From: Symbiodinium natans
Taxonomy: Eukaryota; Sar; Dinophyceae; Suessiales; Symbiodiniaceae
Reading direction: 5' to 3'
Length of the DNA: 64,000 nt
Assembly (NCBI GenBank): GCA_905221605.1
Contig: CAJNDS010002306.1
Location: forward strand, 366,501 to 430,500
Made by a program: the position numbers and the translations under genes
Notes under the pieces: generated by a model
Told to the model about the DNA's origin: nothing
The model's input: only the letters and a program-made list of their open reading frames with translations
The model's database searches: none
In this document: positions 31,023 to 44,500 of the stretch, piece after piece
How the letters are laid out: every line of letters starts with the position of its first letter
How positions within the stretch are numbered: the first letter of the stretch is position 1

Positions 31023-34000
31023 AGGACCCTTTTGAAGTCTTGAGGTCAAGGTTGGTTATCACATGTTGGTCTTGGGCTTCACTTCCATGGAAATCATGAC
31101 GCCTCATGCAGTCTTGGGCAGCATCATCATCCGGACAACACACAGAAAGCCTTGCAGAGCTAACCTTCCTCCTGGGGTTCGAAGTCTTCTACATCTTGCT
31201 TGCAACAGCAATCAAAATTTGTGGCGGGGTCCCCTCTAATCCTAGACCTAACCGGCCATAGACAGCGCAACACTTTGTGCATCACGTAAAGACCCCAAAC
31301 CCTAAACCCGACATGACTCTCACCATGGGCAGTCGAGTTTAGGGGTTGGGCCCAGCAGACTTAACCCAATTTTGGTCATTGGGTGGGTTTTGATCTATTA
31401 TGATTTGTGTTTTGTTCCGTAAGTGTTCGGATGGTTCTCCTTTGTCCAAGCAGGACAGCGGATAGCCAAAGTGGTACCTCAGAACTCAGCTAGGATCCAG
31501 TGGCCAAAGGCATCCAGCGAAAAGTTTTGCCACCAACGGGTTTTGTTGTGGCAATACGGGAGAGGAGAAGCGTCAGCACCGGCAGGGAACTGCTACACTG
31601 ACGCAGTGGCAGCCTCCAAGAAGCTTGGAGACAACAGGCTCAAGGGCATTGAAGCCCACTTGGTGTTAAGGGCCAGCTTTGGGTGCGAGGTTAGGTTTGG
31701 GATTTTTGAACACTGTTAATGGCCGCCAGCGATTCGCCCGGTCGAACTCCCCAACAGGCGGGGCATCACCGACTGCACAGACGATCTTTGCAACTCTGAG
31801 TGTACATTGAGGAGGGAGTGTTCAGGCTGTCCACGCACGCTAGTGCTTGCCCAGGGCCATCGCCATAGCTGTTTATCAGCAAGCCTTCAGGCTTAGGAGC
31901 TGTTTTGAACACGGCGGGCCGAAAAGCACAAGATGGTCATCTCCCTGGCGTGCTGCCAAAGAGGTGGCTGCTATGGAAACTTGAGCATGCGAATGCTACA
32001 AGCACTTGAAACCCTGCTTCTTGCCATAATGCCCTAAACCTTCAAGGCTATGATGTTAGTTTGCCGATTCTTCTTAGGAGGCTCTGAGGATGCTGTCGGC
32101 CAGAGGCACCAGCTCCCCATCAGAATGTGGAATCCGCGCTGGCCCGAGAATTCCTGATGACAGGCTGTCAGTAATTATGCAATCTTGTGGCTCGTGACAG
32201 TGAGCGGACCAAATGGCATCGGCTGATCTTTTGATACATCACAGCCGTTGCCACACCCCTCCGCACGCCAGCACTGACCCTTGTGGAAATAAGGCCTTTC
32301 GGACATGGATATTATGGGCTTTCCAGGCTTCACAGATAGTAATGGGACTCATTTGTGCAAGACTTTGGCCATAGTGTTCAGATAGGTTCAGACTATCAAG
32401 TCCAGCTCCAGAAACTTGGGTGACCAGCGCGTTCGACAGGGCTGCTGAAGAGAGGCCACACATGCAGCGAAGACAAGAACAGCGTGGCACTCTCGCGACA
32501 GGCTTAACACAAGGTTGGGTTGGTGCCAGCATATGCCAGCAATGGGATCTGCGTGCAGGGGGCCGCACACGGCAGAAAGTTTCAGGCAGTTGCAAAGCAA
32601 CCTGGTGGCCTGAAAGATTTAGCGGGCGCGTTAGAAGCACAACCCGATCCTTGATTGTCGTATCATCTCCACATGTCCATTGAGTTGCATGAAGAGCAAG
32701 ATGGGTTTCAGGACACGACAAGGTAATTCCGAATTCCTCTTCAAACGACTTCGACTTCGTAGCAAAAGGTCAAGTGTTCACGGCATGGCGTGGGGTTGGT
32801 CCCTTTTTGCTGTTGCCACAAACTCTATCAACATCGACGCCGCATCTACAACTCTTTCAGCTAGAGCTCTGCAAGAGCATTAGGATTGCGCATGAGGGTT
32901 CCCAGTGCGTTTCTGGACCATTCGGTCATTGAAGTTCTGGCAAGGGGCTAATTTTGATGCCCTCTGCGGTCAAAGAGGAATGCAGTCCGCAAAATCTGGG
33001 CCGACCACCAGCATTTCATCAACACAAACAATGCTCGGAGAACGCTTTCAGGCAAAAAAGCGAGCTGAGCGTGGGTATCAAGGCTGTGCTTGAACACGTA
33101 GCTTCAAAATGAGCAGATCATTCGAGCTGTGTCTTGCAGGCGAGACTGAGACAAGTCATGTGCGGAACAGGAGGTCGTTCAATCTGATAGCGAGGCACAT
33201 TCGTAAACGGACCTTTTGGGAATGGCAAGCCTTAAGGATCAGGCTGAGGGCTGCGTGTCGCTGCCGCAGACACCCTTCAGCTCAAGCTCTGCTAAGTGCC
33301 ATAAAGGGTGCGGCAGTTGTAGACGAAAAGTTAAGGAGGCAAGGTTAAGAAGGAGAATAAGGAGAGAAGCAACAGAGCGCGCTTTGGTTGAATGCTATAT
33401 GTACATTATCCCTTTTGGAGGGTGGGGTGGACGGATCGGAAGTTAAGCGAGCTCGTAACGGAAGTCATGCCCAACCATAGCACAACATGCGCCCAACGCC
33501 TTTTCCAAGGCTACTCAATGGAACAGCCCAAAAAAGACCCCTGCTCACCCTCAGCATCAACGATTCTCTGCATGGTTGCGAGCCCTGCGATCTGCCAAGT
33601 TCGCTGAGTCCCTCGTGCCTTCACCTGCACTGCTGGAGCGACCTCTGTGCAGCCACACGAGAGGGTTGAGGCCTGGGTTTTTGAAGACCCTGTTCGGTCG
33701 CTTGAGGTTGTATAACACCCGCCCAGCACGGCTCAAGGCTTTGCTTGTACAGCGATCGTGCAACGCAAGAACAAGGAGCAGGATGAACAAAAGTCTGGTG
33801 AACACGCGATGTGTCTGCAAACGCCGTAAGGATGTACTTTCTCTGGCAGGGGCAGGCGATTGGAACGGGCTCACGATACAGCACATGAACCGCCGGCTGT
33901 TTCGCATGTGCTCTCGACTTGGGGCAGGTCTGCAGAGCACACCTCCTGTTTTGACAAGCACGACGGCACGCAGCCCAGACCTTCACATCCTGCGTGTGCA

Positions 34001-34138
34001 GATGGAGATTTCCCCCCCCCCCCCCCAAAAAAAAGAAAGGTACCCCTTATTTACCCCCAAAATACCACCATCCTTTGAAAAGAAAACCAACCAAGGCTTT
34101 CCCCTTATGATCGGAAACCCCCCCAGATTTGAACACCC

Positions 34139-34166
34139 CCCTCCCTCCCTCCCTCCCTCCCTCCCC
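34139..34166 (+). repeat. (CCCT)n microsatellite
   Basis: About six CCCT units followed by a C-rich run, next to a possible decayed family I element with a CGGAAACCCCCC end. Confidence 0.85.
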
Positions 34167-34266
34167 CTCCCCCCCTCCACGCATCCTTGAGAGCATTGAG
34201 GCTCCACCATGCCCGCGGGAGAGCGTGAGCGCCTGGAGTCGGTCCTGGAGGACGGGTGTTCCAAGG

Positions 34267-34318
34267 TTTAGGGTCTAGGGCCTTGGGGTTTGGGGTTTAG
34301 GGTTTGGGGTTTAGGGTA
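34267..34318 (+). repeat. Degenerate TTTAGGG/TTTGGGG array
   Basis: Alternating GGTTTAGGG, GGTCTAGGG and GGTTTGGGG units. Confidence 0.85.
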
Positions 34319-35414
34319 ATTCCAACTATCAACTTTCAAAGATTTCTGGACACAGCAATTCCAGTATCAATTTTTTGGATTGGAAGTTTAGAAGATTGTC
34401 AGTGGGAGTTTTTGGTGCTTGAGCCTAAAGTTTCTGGAATCTAGATTTTCGTAATGGTGAGCCTAGCTTGGAATTTCACGGCTAAAAGCCGTAGAGTTTT
34501 GGAAGTTGGGAGGCTGAGAGCTTCAAGCCTAAGCAGTTTTTAGTCTTGGACTTGTAGGCTACAATCTCTTGGACACGTTTGGGGACTTTGGTTTAGACTT
34601 GGGCCTCTTGACAATTAGGCGCGTGAGCCTGTGCATTGGCGAGCTTCGACCCTTGGACTGATGAGCTTCGATCCAGCCGCCTGATGCCTAAATCGCGCAG
34701 CGCAAGAAAAAACTCCCCCGATCACATCAAAAACTTGTCGGGAATGGGGTTAAAGGGAATGTAGGAAAGTGTGTCAGGCGCAGTGGAATCGTATCTTTGG
34801 ACCAATCCCCGCGGTTGAATCCAGAAAACAATATCGGGTCACGATTTGTGACCAGTTTCTCTAACCGGATGGGCTCGAGGTGTCGTCTGGGCGGACGTCA
34901 AAATACTATGGATGTAAAATAAATGATGGAAGTGCGATATGAAGTTCCGCTCTTGCTGGTTTATGTCTTGGCCACAAGGCGGCACCATGCATATGTGCAG
35001 GTTTCAGGCTCTCCCCCATGTAGGCGCTAGGATAGCGCTAGTGTGGCGCTAGGTATTCCTTTCCAAAGCTGACATGGTATGAGCTGAGGATGCTGATGCC
35101 TGCTTGCGAAAAATTAGCTCCAGTGGTTCCGAAGACGACGCATGAGTCTTAAAATGAAGGCGCTAGTGTGTTTTGCGAGGTTTTTGCATAGGGTACAAAA
35201 TTAGTACTATACTTCTGTACTTGGCAAACCATCGTTCCAGACCTTCGTTATCCTTTTCGTCAGAAGGCGGCACCATTATTTTTTCAGCATCCGCTGTTCC
35301 TGGAAGAAGTAATATTGACAGCCGATCTCATGACCGCGCCGGCTGCTTTCCATCTGTCGGATGTCTTGATCCATTACGATCCATGGGTGCCATTGGGCTT
35401 CATGGACATGCTGC

Positions 35415-35585
35415 TTACTGGGAACATGGACGTAATCACCGTGCAGGCATGGATGCTCTGGCCAGTCGCACGCGCTGGGCTTGGATGCTCTGGCCATTCG
35501 TGCGCACTGGTAACATGGACGTAACCATCGGGCGGGCACGACTGCTCCGGCCATTCGCACGCGCTGGTAACATGGACGTAATCGC
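35415..35585 (+). repeat. Degenerate tandem repeat, about 60-bp units
   Basis: Three units built from ACTGGTAACATGGACGTAAT, a GCATGGATGCTCTGGCC-like block and CATTCGCACGCGCTGG. Confidence 0.8.
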
Positions 35586-36288
35586 GAGGAGGAAAGGGAC
35601 GACGTGCACCTGAGGGAGCGAGGGTGGTCTTTCTCCGCGCTGCAAGCCTGATTTGAGAATCTCTGATGGGTTTAGGGTTTAACGTTTAAGAGCCAATTGT
35701 GTGTTTCTAACGCCATCCAGGCACTGATGCGTTCCTTGCATTGCAAAAAAGTACGAATAATGGACATGAGATCGCCGTCTTTCGGTTCAGTCAAGGCATC
35801 ACATGAAGTGCTGAAAATCCCACCACAAAGCTGGCGCAAGCGACTCGAATCGCCTTAGAAACCCACTAGCTCTTCATTACTGCATACCCCACATAAACCG
35901 ACAAACGGAAGCGTCCCAGCAGCTATCCTTCAGCATTGCAGATTTCGATATAGCCATGAAAAAATTATTATGTCTTCTAAAAGAAGTATCTCCTCGAAGT
36001 TTTAGGGTGACGGTTTAGCGGCTCTCTACAAATGCCGCAAGTGCCTGCTAAAAATCCAGTTTGCCCCTTAAATTACTACAGGGTGCAGGAAGGCTAATCT
36101 GCTTAAGGGCTCATTACGGTAACTAAACAACCAATCTTAACCAACAAACAAGTGTAATTAGCAGAGTTGTAGCAGAGTGAGGACGAAAGTCGACCCCTTA
36201 GATTGCCATAAAGAAGTGTAATTGGTGAAAGATCTTCAGACCCTCGGCTTGCTCAATTTTTCCTCCCTTGACAAGTTTACGCCAACTA

Positions 36289-36381
36289 GGGTTTAGGGCT
36301 TAGGGCTTAGGGCTTAGGGCTTAGGACCTAGGGCCTAGGGCTTGGGGCTTAGGGCTTAGGGCTTAGGGCTTAGGGCTCAGG
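36289..36381 (+). repeat. Variant telomeric-like array (TTAGGGC)n
   Basis: About twelve 7-nt units of mainly TTAGGGC instead of TTTAGGG: a homogenised one-base variant rather than random decay. Confidence 0.9.
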
Positions 36382-36605
36382 GAAGCGAATTGCACTAAGT
36401 TACCTGCATAGGTTCCCCAAGTACATTTTGGACATCGGCTCTCGGTTCGCCAGCCCCCCTGGTATCCCCCCAGCCCAAAGGTATCCGCCCTTCCAAACCT
36501 TACACAAATCCCCCAACCACACCACAGCCGAGGGGGGGGGGGGGGCGGGGCTGGCCCCTAAACCCCAGTTCTTCAACCCTGAACTGCAAACCTTCAACCC
36601 TAATT

Positions 36606-36607
<2 letters not shown>

Positions 36608-36638
<31 letters not shown>
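36608..36638 (+). repeat. Poly-G run (31 nt)
   Basis: G homopolymer; a second run of 13 G broken by one C lies nearby at 36532-36546. Confidence 0.9.
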
Positions 36639-36639
<1 letters not shown>

Positions 36640-37756
36640 AATCTACGTATGGGGTATATGCGGGCCTCCACCCGATCCATCTCAGAGCCCACACGGTGGC
36701 GATGCCGTTCTGCTTGCAAGACTCCCCTCAAAAAAAAGATATATAAGATATAATGTAATATAATGTAATCTAATGTAATATTTAGGCATGCTCCATCTCA
36801 GAGTTCAAAAATACACGAGCTGCTCCCACGGTGCTTGCCTTCGGTATTTTCCAGAGCTTCTTGACGTCTGGCAGCCCACTGTTCCAGGATGCTTGGAGCA
36901 GTTTTCGAGCGCAGGTCCTCGAGGCATCACGTTTGCCCATAAGAGTCAGATTTCACCGGGTTTTTGACAGGGACCACTTGTAGGTACGATTCAGAATCAG
37001 TGTGTGTGAAAATGATCCTCAAAGGGACCCTGGTTTAGAACAAGTGTCACAGTCAAACCCCGTTCTTGACGCTTCACACCGCTACTCCTTACCATGAAAA
37101 CATTGCGCTTCTCTGTGATGAGTTTGCATCCCTGTCCCGCACTACACCCTGACATGCGCATCCCTCATTGCATGCCTTGCCGTCAATGCCTCCATTCATG
37201 CAGAGCCCTGCGGCATGTGCTCACCTTCTCAGTCCGATCAGCTGCCTCCATGTGATGCCCGCAGAGGGCCATATGCAGTCGTATTTACCGACATATTTCC
37301 ACTTAAAAAAGCAGTCAGATAGTTTCGGCACCGGTGGCAAATCCAAGACCTCCTGCAAGGCTTTCCCGGAGTACCACGAAGCAACGCTCATGCTCAAATC
37401 GGATCTGCACAGTGCCACATGGCTCTTAAGAGTTTTTGTATTGCAGCTGTCCTCATGGTCAGGACACACCCATTCAGACACAAAGCTGCTTAAGCGAGAT
37501 GCATGACATGCACGTGAGTCTCCTCTGGACTCCAAATGGTTTGTCTTGGCATATGGAGTCTCTGCGTATCTGCTGGACGCCTTGTTCTGCCCCACCGAGG
37601 TTGGCCAGCAAGGCGCACAGCGGGTTCAGGGGCTTCAACGGCCAGTGCATGTCGGCCGTTATGAACCCCAAGGTTTAGACTTTTGTTACATCGAAAACCT
37701 TCCGAACCCTAAGCCCTGAGGCCCTATAACAGAGCTCAGCACCCAACTGATGTTGA

Positions 37757-37859
37757 GGAGGTTTACCTAAAATAGGGGACCCCTCATATCGACCCCAAAT
37801 AGTAGGATTCCCTTACAATAACGACCACAAGAAGGTGCCCCTAGTCTCGTAAACCACCT
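37757..37859. mobile_element. MITE-like element, family I
   Basis: Ends GAGGAGGTTTACCTAAAAT and CTCGTAAACCACCTT, with core CCCCAAATAGTAGGATTCCC and TTACAATAACGACC. Confidence 0.85.
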
Positions 37860-40268
37860 TTAGTTGCGGCTTAAGCGCGGCAGGGGCGCCTGATCCGGCG
37901 CTGGCTTCTGATGAATTCTTCGGCGGCTTGCCCGCTATGTGGTTAGTTCTCTAAATGTGGGTCCCTGCTTGGATCCTTACTACGGGGGTGCCGTACAATA
38001 TATGGGACCACAAAAGGGACCCCACTGTAGAGAGCCACCCCCATGTGAGGTTGATCTGAGTTGTGGACTCTCTGCAGGTCGGGTGGTAGGTCCCGGAGAT
38101 TCCGATGATGGTGACGGTGAGGCGACTGTGCTGTGAAGCTCCAGCCTAGGAACTCCCACTCCCGTTCTATAGAGAGTTTCGGGCTGGGCTTTTGGAATTG
38201 ATGTTCTGCCCCTGGGTGTTGGAAAGCTCTGTTCTGCCCCTGGTCCCTTCAGCCTGTCGCTATACTGTCGGTTTTTTCGCAGGCGATCTCGAGGGTGCCT
38301 TCCTTGCCCAAATTCGTACCTCGGGCTGCAAGTAGCGATGCCATGCCGTCTGACTCCTCAGCGCTGGCAGGAGGGCTCTAATTCGCAACTCACTGCGCGC
38401 TGCCGTAGGCCTACACAGGGTTTAGGGTTTGTACGAAAGTCCAGCCGTCTCACTGTCATCCTCCGGAAAGCCATGAGCACCTTTCACACTCTACCGCAAG
38501 CCACTCGCCACTGAACAGTGCGAGCCTGACCTTGAACCGAGGACGACAAGAATGGCTTGAACAAGGCTTGGGAAGCCTTCTGTTAGTATCAGGGTCTGCG
38601 GTTTGGGGTTCAAGTTGCTTTGAGGGTTTCACATAGTGATTCAGATGGCAGTTGTTGCCGAGAGAATAAGTCAAGAGTAGGCCAACAATGCTTGATGGAC
38701 TTGATGACAACCAACGCCGACTCGAACGTCCGCACGGATAGCAGACAGCAGACACCTTGCTATGCAAACAGTTGTTCGCAGCTGGGCAGCCTGGCATTGA
38801 CTGTTTCGGTGGTGTGTGGTGTACTGTACCTCAGGTCTCCAGATTTTGTAGCTGAGCCTCCCACAACCCCACACCTCTCTTTACCTGCAGCCCCTGCAAG
38901 GGTGTTATTCCGGCAGATGCAGAGGGAGTGCTAAGCCAGGTCGGGCCGAAGGGGGTGGGGGGAAGTCATGGGCTTTGGAGACGAAGATCGGATATGAGCC
39001 TCTGTGACAGGGACATGCGGTAGGTGTGGCCGGCAGGGGTCTTGATATTCTTGATCTTGTGCAGAGAGTCGTGCATGCGTGAATGCTCCCACATCAGCCC
39101 GCCCCAACCCCCACCCCACACCCCTAAAGGGGGACTTCTCATGGCTCCTCGCACTTTTGCAATTCTGGCTTGCCCATTTCCTGTCCAGGAAATAGAGGCA
39201 GCTTCCTGGCTGCATTCTCGAGAGAGTGTGAGCCATCTTCTCGAGTCTCTAGACTCGGGTCCTGAAGCTGTTGACAATGCCCAGATGAAGAAGTTTGCCA
39301 CCAACAAGTCGGACTCCGTGGGCTCCCATGGTCTCGCATCCAGGCTGAAGAGAGGAGCTATAGGCAACACCCGAGACGACTCTGAAGCAAAACTCCAGAC
39401 CCCGAAAACCCTCAGACTCAACCCTGAAACCTGAGCCCCAAGGACTCTCTGCCCTGAAGCCGAAGTTTGCTTACAAGATGCTGCGGGCGTCTCTTGTGGG
39501 AGGGGGGTTCTCCTAATTGTGGTTGGGTTGGTCTGGGATGGCAGGTCCACTCTTGTGCTCACTGCGATCACGCTTCCAATCTTTGACGTGTGATTGTGGC
39601 CATGTTGGCTAAAAATCGCTCGATCGTTTGCTCTTTCTTCGTCCACCTTTGGCCACCTTCGGCGACAACGCCGCTCTTTTCAAGGCATGTGTGGACTACA
39701 TTCTTGGGATTCTTCTTGCCGGGCAGCTTCGGTGACGGCATCTGCGCACCACTCTTCGCAGATCAGCATGTGCCGGCATGAACTGTGGGCTCAACTTGAG
39801 GTTGCACTACTTCGTACAGCCTGCATATCGCCATATATCGCTGTTGTCGCGGTCGGCACTGGTGTAAATACAGCACTGCGCAAGTCGTCACATGGCCGGT
39901 GCGTACCAGGGCGGAAGGGAGGGCCACTATCTGGAGCAAAACCAGGATCAACTTGAGCCAGATGTTGAGTGACGATCGTTGGCTCATGATTGATAGAGCG
40001 CTTCCGTCTGTCTATGATGTTTTGAAACTTCCCCTTCCTCTCGCTTGTTCGGGCTGATGTTGAAAATTTGAATGAGCGAAGGCCCATCTGTCGGGCGCTA
40101 AGCTCGTGAAGGGTTCACTCACGCCAAACTCGTTTAAGCCTTTGCGCCCCGCGGAGCGCGATGGCTCGCTTTGCGAGTTCGTCCTCGGTCGAGGGGAGAG
40201 GGGGAGGAGAAGATGTTCGATGTATGTTAAGGATTTGACCTCGTCTGCTCGACCCCATGCCTGAGCAT

Positions 40269-40341
40269 TTCTCTCTCTCTCTCTCTCTCTCGCTCTCTCT
40301 CGCTCTCTCTCGCTCTCTCCTCTCTCTCTCTGTCTGTCTCT
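40269..40341 (+). repeat. CT-rich microsatellite
   Basis: TCTCTC and CGCTCTCT repeats followed by CTGTCTGT. Confidence 0.9.
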
Positions 40342-40570
40342 ACATGTTCAAGCGAATGCTCGAGAAGTTCGCTGAGAGAGGAGTGCTCTAAACTATGGTC
40401 CTATTTGTCTCTTCTATTTTCTGTCTTCATGAAACCTTACGACTTACAGTGCCCAAGCGGGGCGAATCAGTGAGCTCCACCCGCACGTGCTGCTTAGGGC
40501 TGCGCCTCGCCATCCTTCCTGACATCCGGCCAGCCTGGCATGCTTTTTAGGGGGCGAGAAGCAACATGAG

Positions 40571-41034
40571 TTGGGATGTTCCCCCTTGTACTAGCGGTCC
40601 TTAATAGGGATTATTACGAAAGCTAGCTCCTTTGGAGCTTGCGGGAGTTCTTGTTTACCAGTTTGTTCTTGGGTCAAACAGCACTCAGGGGCCTTATCTC
40701 CGATATATCGGAGGTTTAAGCTGCCATGGGGGGGGGGGGGGGGGCCCCCCCCCCCCCCCCTCTGGGGGTAACCACACAAGAAATCCTTGGAGGCTGGTGG
40801 ACCTAAGGGGGGGGGGGGGGGGCCCCCATGTTCCCGATAAGGTGGGGGGGGGCCCGCCCCCCCTTAGGACCCCCCCCCCCGCCCCCCCTTAGGTCAGCAT
40901 TGTTACTTATCATTTCAGGGCTGAGCAGCGCGGTCTTCACACCTGCGCCCTAGCTTTCGTTCGCCCTGCTCTCAAGTAGTACCGCGTATTGGAATCACTC
41001 TTAAGGACTGTCAGCATAAGGGGGAACATCCCAA
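40571..41034. mobile_element. MITE-like element, family II copy 2, with nested G/C-run insert
   Basis: Outer ends TTGGGATGTTCCCCCTTGTA and ATAAGGGGGAACATCCCAA match the family II terminal repeats, and the sub-terminal GGTCCTTAATAGGGATT / CTTAAGGACTGTCAGC are also shared. At 464 bp it is about four times longer than the other copies. The extra interior carries paired G-runs and C-runs (G17C16 at 40728-40760; G16C5 at 40807-40827; further runs to about 40888). Confidence 0.75.
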
Positions 41035-41174
41035 AGCATGAGCTTTAATAAATGAGTGTTGCGCATCGGCAGGATCGTTCTCATTAATCCTGGTAGAAGT
41101 ACACTGGACATGTATCATGAGGACGTTCAACAAACAAAGAATCATAACACACAGAAAAATCGGTCTAAGAATGT

Positions 41175-41290
41175 TCAACATACCCCTTGGGCATACCCCA
41201 AAAAGTATTTAGGGGGGTCTGCTAAATTCCTCCCTTATTAGACTCTTATATTCTCCTTTTATAGGCTAAGGGGTATGGGTTTGGGGTATG
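41175..41290. mobile_element. MITE-like element, family III copy 2
   Basis: Ends CAACATACCCCTTGGGCATA and GGGGTATGGGTTTGGGGTAT in inverted orientation; same family as 5853-5961. Confidence 0.75.
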
Positions 41291-41449
41291 GTGAATTATT
41301 CTTAGAATCGGGAGAGAAGTTCAATTCATGGCTCTATGCTTTACACTTCGCAGGGTTACTGGCGGCTTAGGGACTGCGAACTGCAAGACTGAGGGTGGCT
41401 CAGGGGGCGGCTTAGGAGCTCAGATTGCTGGCGTCGGGGGGTTGAGTAG

Positions 41450-41512
41450 GACATCCTCGAACACTGCCCCAAAAGACACAAAGTGGGTGTGGGATTTGGA
41501 GCAGCTTGGGAT
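41450..41512 (+). CDS. Channel B exon: WVWDLEQLG segment
   Basis: Acceptor GTAG, encodes TSSNTAPKDTKWVWDLEQLG; consensus donor GTAAGT at 41513. The phase to the next exon does not close cleanly, so a small exon may be missing. Confidence 0.55.
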
Positions 41513-44500
41513 GTAAGTCTGCCAGCTCACACCGTGAGAGTCTCCAAACCCCGGCCAGGTTTGATTGGGCTTAGCGAGGCTGAGTCGCGCGCGATCCGCC
41601 ACAGACTCCGCGTTCGCTTGGGCGCACTGTCCACGGCGTCGCTCGGCTTTGTTGTTCCGAAAGTCTTCGGGATGAGTTTATGGCGGGCGAGAAGCCGCTC
41701 GCTAAGCAACTTGAAGCTTGGCGCTTGGGCAGTTGGTGCCTCAGGCTCTGATTCATTCCAATTTGGGGAGAGGGGGAGTGGGGGGGGGGGTTGGGGGGGT
41801 GGCGAGGGGTGATCTTGGCCACCCCCTGGCCGGGGCACTGCGCAATGTTGTTCGCAATGTTGTTTCTCAACGAAGACACTCTCTTTTTGCAAACGGGGTA
41901 CGCAGGCCGAGAGCTTTGCACGTGCATGGAATCTCAGTCGACTCTCTGCAAGCCGAGGAAGTTGGTGTCTGGAAAGACTCTGCATGATGCCGTGCATGCT
42001 CTGGGCCTTACTCGGTACTCCATCGATGACATCAATGAGATGGTGGCCTGGCGCTGACCCTCTGATCTGAGCTGGGTTGGGAGAAGGGTTTCCGGTTTAG
42101 GGGATTTAGGGGGTTTAGGGTTTAGGGTTGAGGGTTTAGGCTAAGCAGAATGAAATTGAGACAGCACTTTAGCATAAACTGCCCAGGGTTCGGGAGCTTG
42201 TCGAGAGCCTGTTGGCCGGCTCACTGACCTGAGGTTAACCTGGTCGCGGATTTCATCAACCTCCGCTTCGAGGACAGGCTTGAGGTCGTAAACTCGACGA
42301 GCAGCAGCCTGTGCAGGGCAGAATCAATACGTCTGTTCATAGACACATATAGACACCAACAAGTCAGAGTCTCAGTCCAGGAAGTGGACAGAAGGACGAG
42401 GAGGCAGACCATATTTTCCTGGGAGACTGGGGCGGCTGCACTGCAATAGTGTCACCGGAGGAGGGGAGTTGTTTCCGGAGCACGGCCGCTTTGTGGGGGG
42501 GGGGGGGGGTATTCAAGAGCAGGTGGGCCTAAACTCCATCAATAGACCTGTTTGGAACCCTTTGAAAGATGTTATGATACCGGCTCTATCCACACCAGTG
42601 GCTTGGGAATACCTTCGTCGTTCTCAGGGTTGCTCGGGTCTAAGGATGAAGTCGAGCGCTTTGGGAAGCCGATTTGGGAGTGGCCATCACTCCAGGAGTA
42701 CTTCGTTGCACCTTGGACTCGGTACAGGTCGGTCTGGATGTCGCACGACTTGTTGGTACCGTTAGCCATGAACCTCGGGCTGTGGGTTCAAAGAGGTGCC
42801 TAGAAAGGAGGATGGTTTTGAAGATGAAAGCCCTCGGCCGACGGCAACGGCTGGGAGAACCGTTTGTGGAATCCAAGTGCATGGAGCCCTTACCCCATTG
42901 CTTAGAGCGTGCCAGGCCTGACCAGGGAACGGCATGATGAAAGCCTGTAGGCAAACCTCTGTAGGCCTCATGCTGAAAGACGTGTGTGCTGGTAGAAAAA
43001 ATGGCAATGCAGTGAATGTAGAATGTAGAAAGAATGTTCCAGTCTGCGTGAAGCTTCCACAGCTGCAGCGCTTTGTAGAACCCGAAACCCTAAACCCTAA
43101 ACCCTAAACCCTAAACCCTAAACCCTACACCGCGAACGCTCTTCGGCCTTTGCCTCTTCAGACCGTCCGGCGCAGCGCCTCCCTGACTGGCTTCGAGCCT
43201 CAGGCAACTGTGGATAGACCACGTAGCTATTGAGTCTTGAACAGGGGATCCACGCAATGTACCCTAGTACTCCGTTTTTGGGATCCAGGGAGTACTTGGT
43301 GGTGCCCCTAATGGTCGGCTGCTAGTGTAGGGTGTAGATCTCCAAGCTTGATGCACCATGGTGCAGAGTGGTTACTACTTGTGAAGCAGTGAGCAGTGAG
43401 GTTTAAACTAGATGTAGTGTTCTATTGGATCGCTTCAGTAAGTTCGGGGCTGGCCGTTCATGGATACAGTACATCGTTGGGTAGCACCATCACAGGCGGA
43501 GCGAACCTTCAACGTCGTGCCTGCCTCTGCGCTGTGCCTCGATTGCATTCCTTCGTGTCGGCCATGCGTTTCAGCCCAGGCTAGTCCCCCAAGCTGTCCC
43601 GAACCGAGGATGGAGCTCTTCTTGGCACAGGACAGGCGGTGCTTGGTGCGGTGCATGGGAGCGCAAGCCCTTGTGACCAGAACTCTCCAGAACAGCAGAG
43701 TGGTACTCCACTTGCATGTTTGTAGACCATGTCTTGAGACCGCTATGAATGCACCACGTTTTCCGGTTCTTCAGTCCCTTCGATTGGAAACATGTGCTTC
43801 GAGGGTCGCAATTAAAGAGGCCGTCATCGTCCACGTCCTGGTTGTGACAACTATCATCAGAAAAATGCATTCAGCCTCCTCTTCCTGCAACAAGAATTCT
43901 CTAGCATTCTAGCCGCCTCCAACTCCAACTCCTACCAGACCCCTACCCCTACTCCCCTCCTCCTCCTCCTCCTGCAACTACGTCGATGACTACGACGACA
44001 ACCAAAACATAAACGCCCACTACGACTACGCTGAAAATTGCGTTGCGCGTTGCCGGTGACTGGATCCATGCAGAATGCAGTATTTGCGCAGTGCAATATC
44101 TGAAAAGTAGAGGAGAAGGACGAGCACTTATCTCACCGATTAGCTCCCCTTCAATTGGCCTGAGACGATTTTGTGGCTTTCTTGAAGGACTCCGAGATCC
44201 ACAAGCGCATCTTCGGCCAAACTGGCGTCAAGCAGTTCCAGGCCAGCTTGCAGGTACTCCTAGGATGGCGCTAGGATGAGAATGGCGCTGTGCGAGCTCC
44301 TTTCTCCGTTAACTCTGTAGGTGCCTGTAAGGAAGGGTCTCATTGGCCTGGCTTTTCCCGGCTTTTCCCTGGGCTCAAGAGCTGAGAGGCGCCAATCAAA
44401 GGTCCTCTTGGGAGTCAACAGCGTTGTGTTGGACCCTGCACAACACGCCTCCCAGGCGATCCGCGAGATCTTACTCGCCGGTGACACCAACCGCCTGGTT

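Larger units (their letters stand above)
31050..41440. other. Interval between channel copies A and B
   Basis: About 10 kb with no recognised gene. It should hold the 3' end of copy A and the 5' end of copy B. Contents seen: three or four MITE-like elements, a degenerate telomeric stretch at 36.29 kb, poly-G and CT-rich tracts, and a short tandem repeat at 35.4 kb. Open frames around 31.46-31.72, 33.1-33.4 and 37.2-37.5 kb look partly protein-like but match nothing I know. Confidence 0.45.
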